Source: Lycorma delicatula (lineage: Eukaryota; Arthropoda; Insecta; Hemiptera; Fulgoridae). From it: a stretch of 64,000 nt of DNA. Positions 63,901 to 64,000 of this stretch are shown piece by piece. The stretch is taken from assembly GCF_047948215.1 (NCBI RefSeq), contig NC_134456.1:78172515-78236514 (forward strand), read 5' to 3'. The position numbers and the translations under genes were made by a program. How positions within the stretch are numbered: position 1 is the stretch's first letter; each line of letters starts with the position of its first letter. Under the pieces are notes generated by a model. It searched no databases. It was not told where the DNA came from and saw only the letters and a program-made list of their open reading frames with translations.

Positions 63901-64000
63901 AAACTTGTAGAGAATTTAATTCTGAGAAAGTTAATACTGTATAAATATAGCAAAACAAAAAATAAAATACATGAAATGATCAATGGTAACAGAATAACAA

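Overview
This window looks like an intergenic or intronic stretch of an AT-rich animal genome, most likely an insect and perhaps a hemipteran (inference only). The evidence is the strong AT bias, long (TA)n tracts, the absence of any bacterial-style gene packing, tRNA-derived SINEs, and a dense set of decayed Tc1/mariner, Jockey-, R1- and RTE-like LINE and Helitron fragments. I found no host protein-coding gene, rRNA or authentic tRNA gene. Almost every reading frame above 60 codons is either a shadow of a transposase or reverse-transcriptase relic, or chance.

Layout. 1-0.94 kb: modular repeat A joined to the 3' part of repeat B. 2.5 kb: reverse-transcriptase scrap. 5.2-6.1 kb: mariner with ~90-bp terminal inverted repeats (TIRs). 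7.2-9.8 kb: Jockey-like LINE ORF1 (PRE_C2HC and zinc knuckles) with no ORF2. 10.4-11.25 kb: Jockey ORF2 C-terminus, 3' UTR and poly(A). 12-16.9 kb: repeats G, B and an A-like copy, a transposase scrap and a tRNA SINE. 18 kb: SINE nested inside an inverted SINE. 21.6-22.5 kb: R1-like ORF1 block between TSD-like repeats. 22.7-23.9 kb: mariner. 25.5-26.3 kb: three head-to-tail SINEs. 27.7-28.4 kb: internally deleted mariner. 29.2-30.2 kb: repeat D. 33.0-34.5 kb: repeats A and C. 35.9-36.9 kb: RTE-like LINE 3' end, then a Helitron helicase relic. 37-39.9 kb: repeats C, G and H, the last holding a 340-bp pyrimidine tract. 40-45 kb: SINEs, a palindrome and repeat B. 46.0-47.1 kb: LINE reverse transcriptase. 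47.5-49.1 kb: repeat D split by a TIR transposon and an inverted-dimer SINE. 50.8-52.5 kb: LINE 3' end and two SINEs. 53.3-55.0 kb: DD41D mariner carrying a SINE with a clean 12-bp target duplication. 56.8-58.1 and 59.2-60.4 kb: two more transposase relics. 58.5-59.1 kb: two small foldback elements. 62.6-63.5 kb: ~900-bp foldback element.

There is no pathway or operon here. The elements relate by nesting and parasitism. SINEs would be copied by LINE reverse transcriptases, and MITE or foldback elements by DNA transposases. Nestings give relative ages: the 53.3-kb mariner is older than its SINE, one 18-kb SINE is older than the other, and repeat D is older than the elements that split it. All coding copies seen carry stops, frameshifts or deletions.

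The most interesting items are the two ORF1-bearing LINE blocks without ORF2, the perfectly symmetrical SINE dimer, the large foldback at the right end, and the modular A/B repeat family. I did not find a convincing new biological system beyond these repeat architectures.
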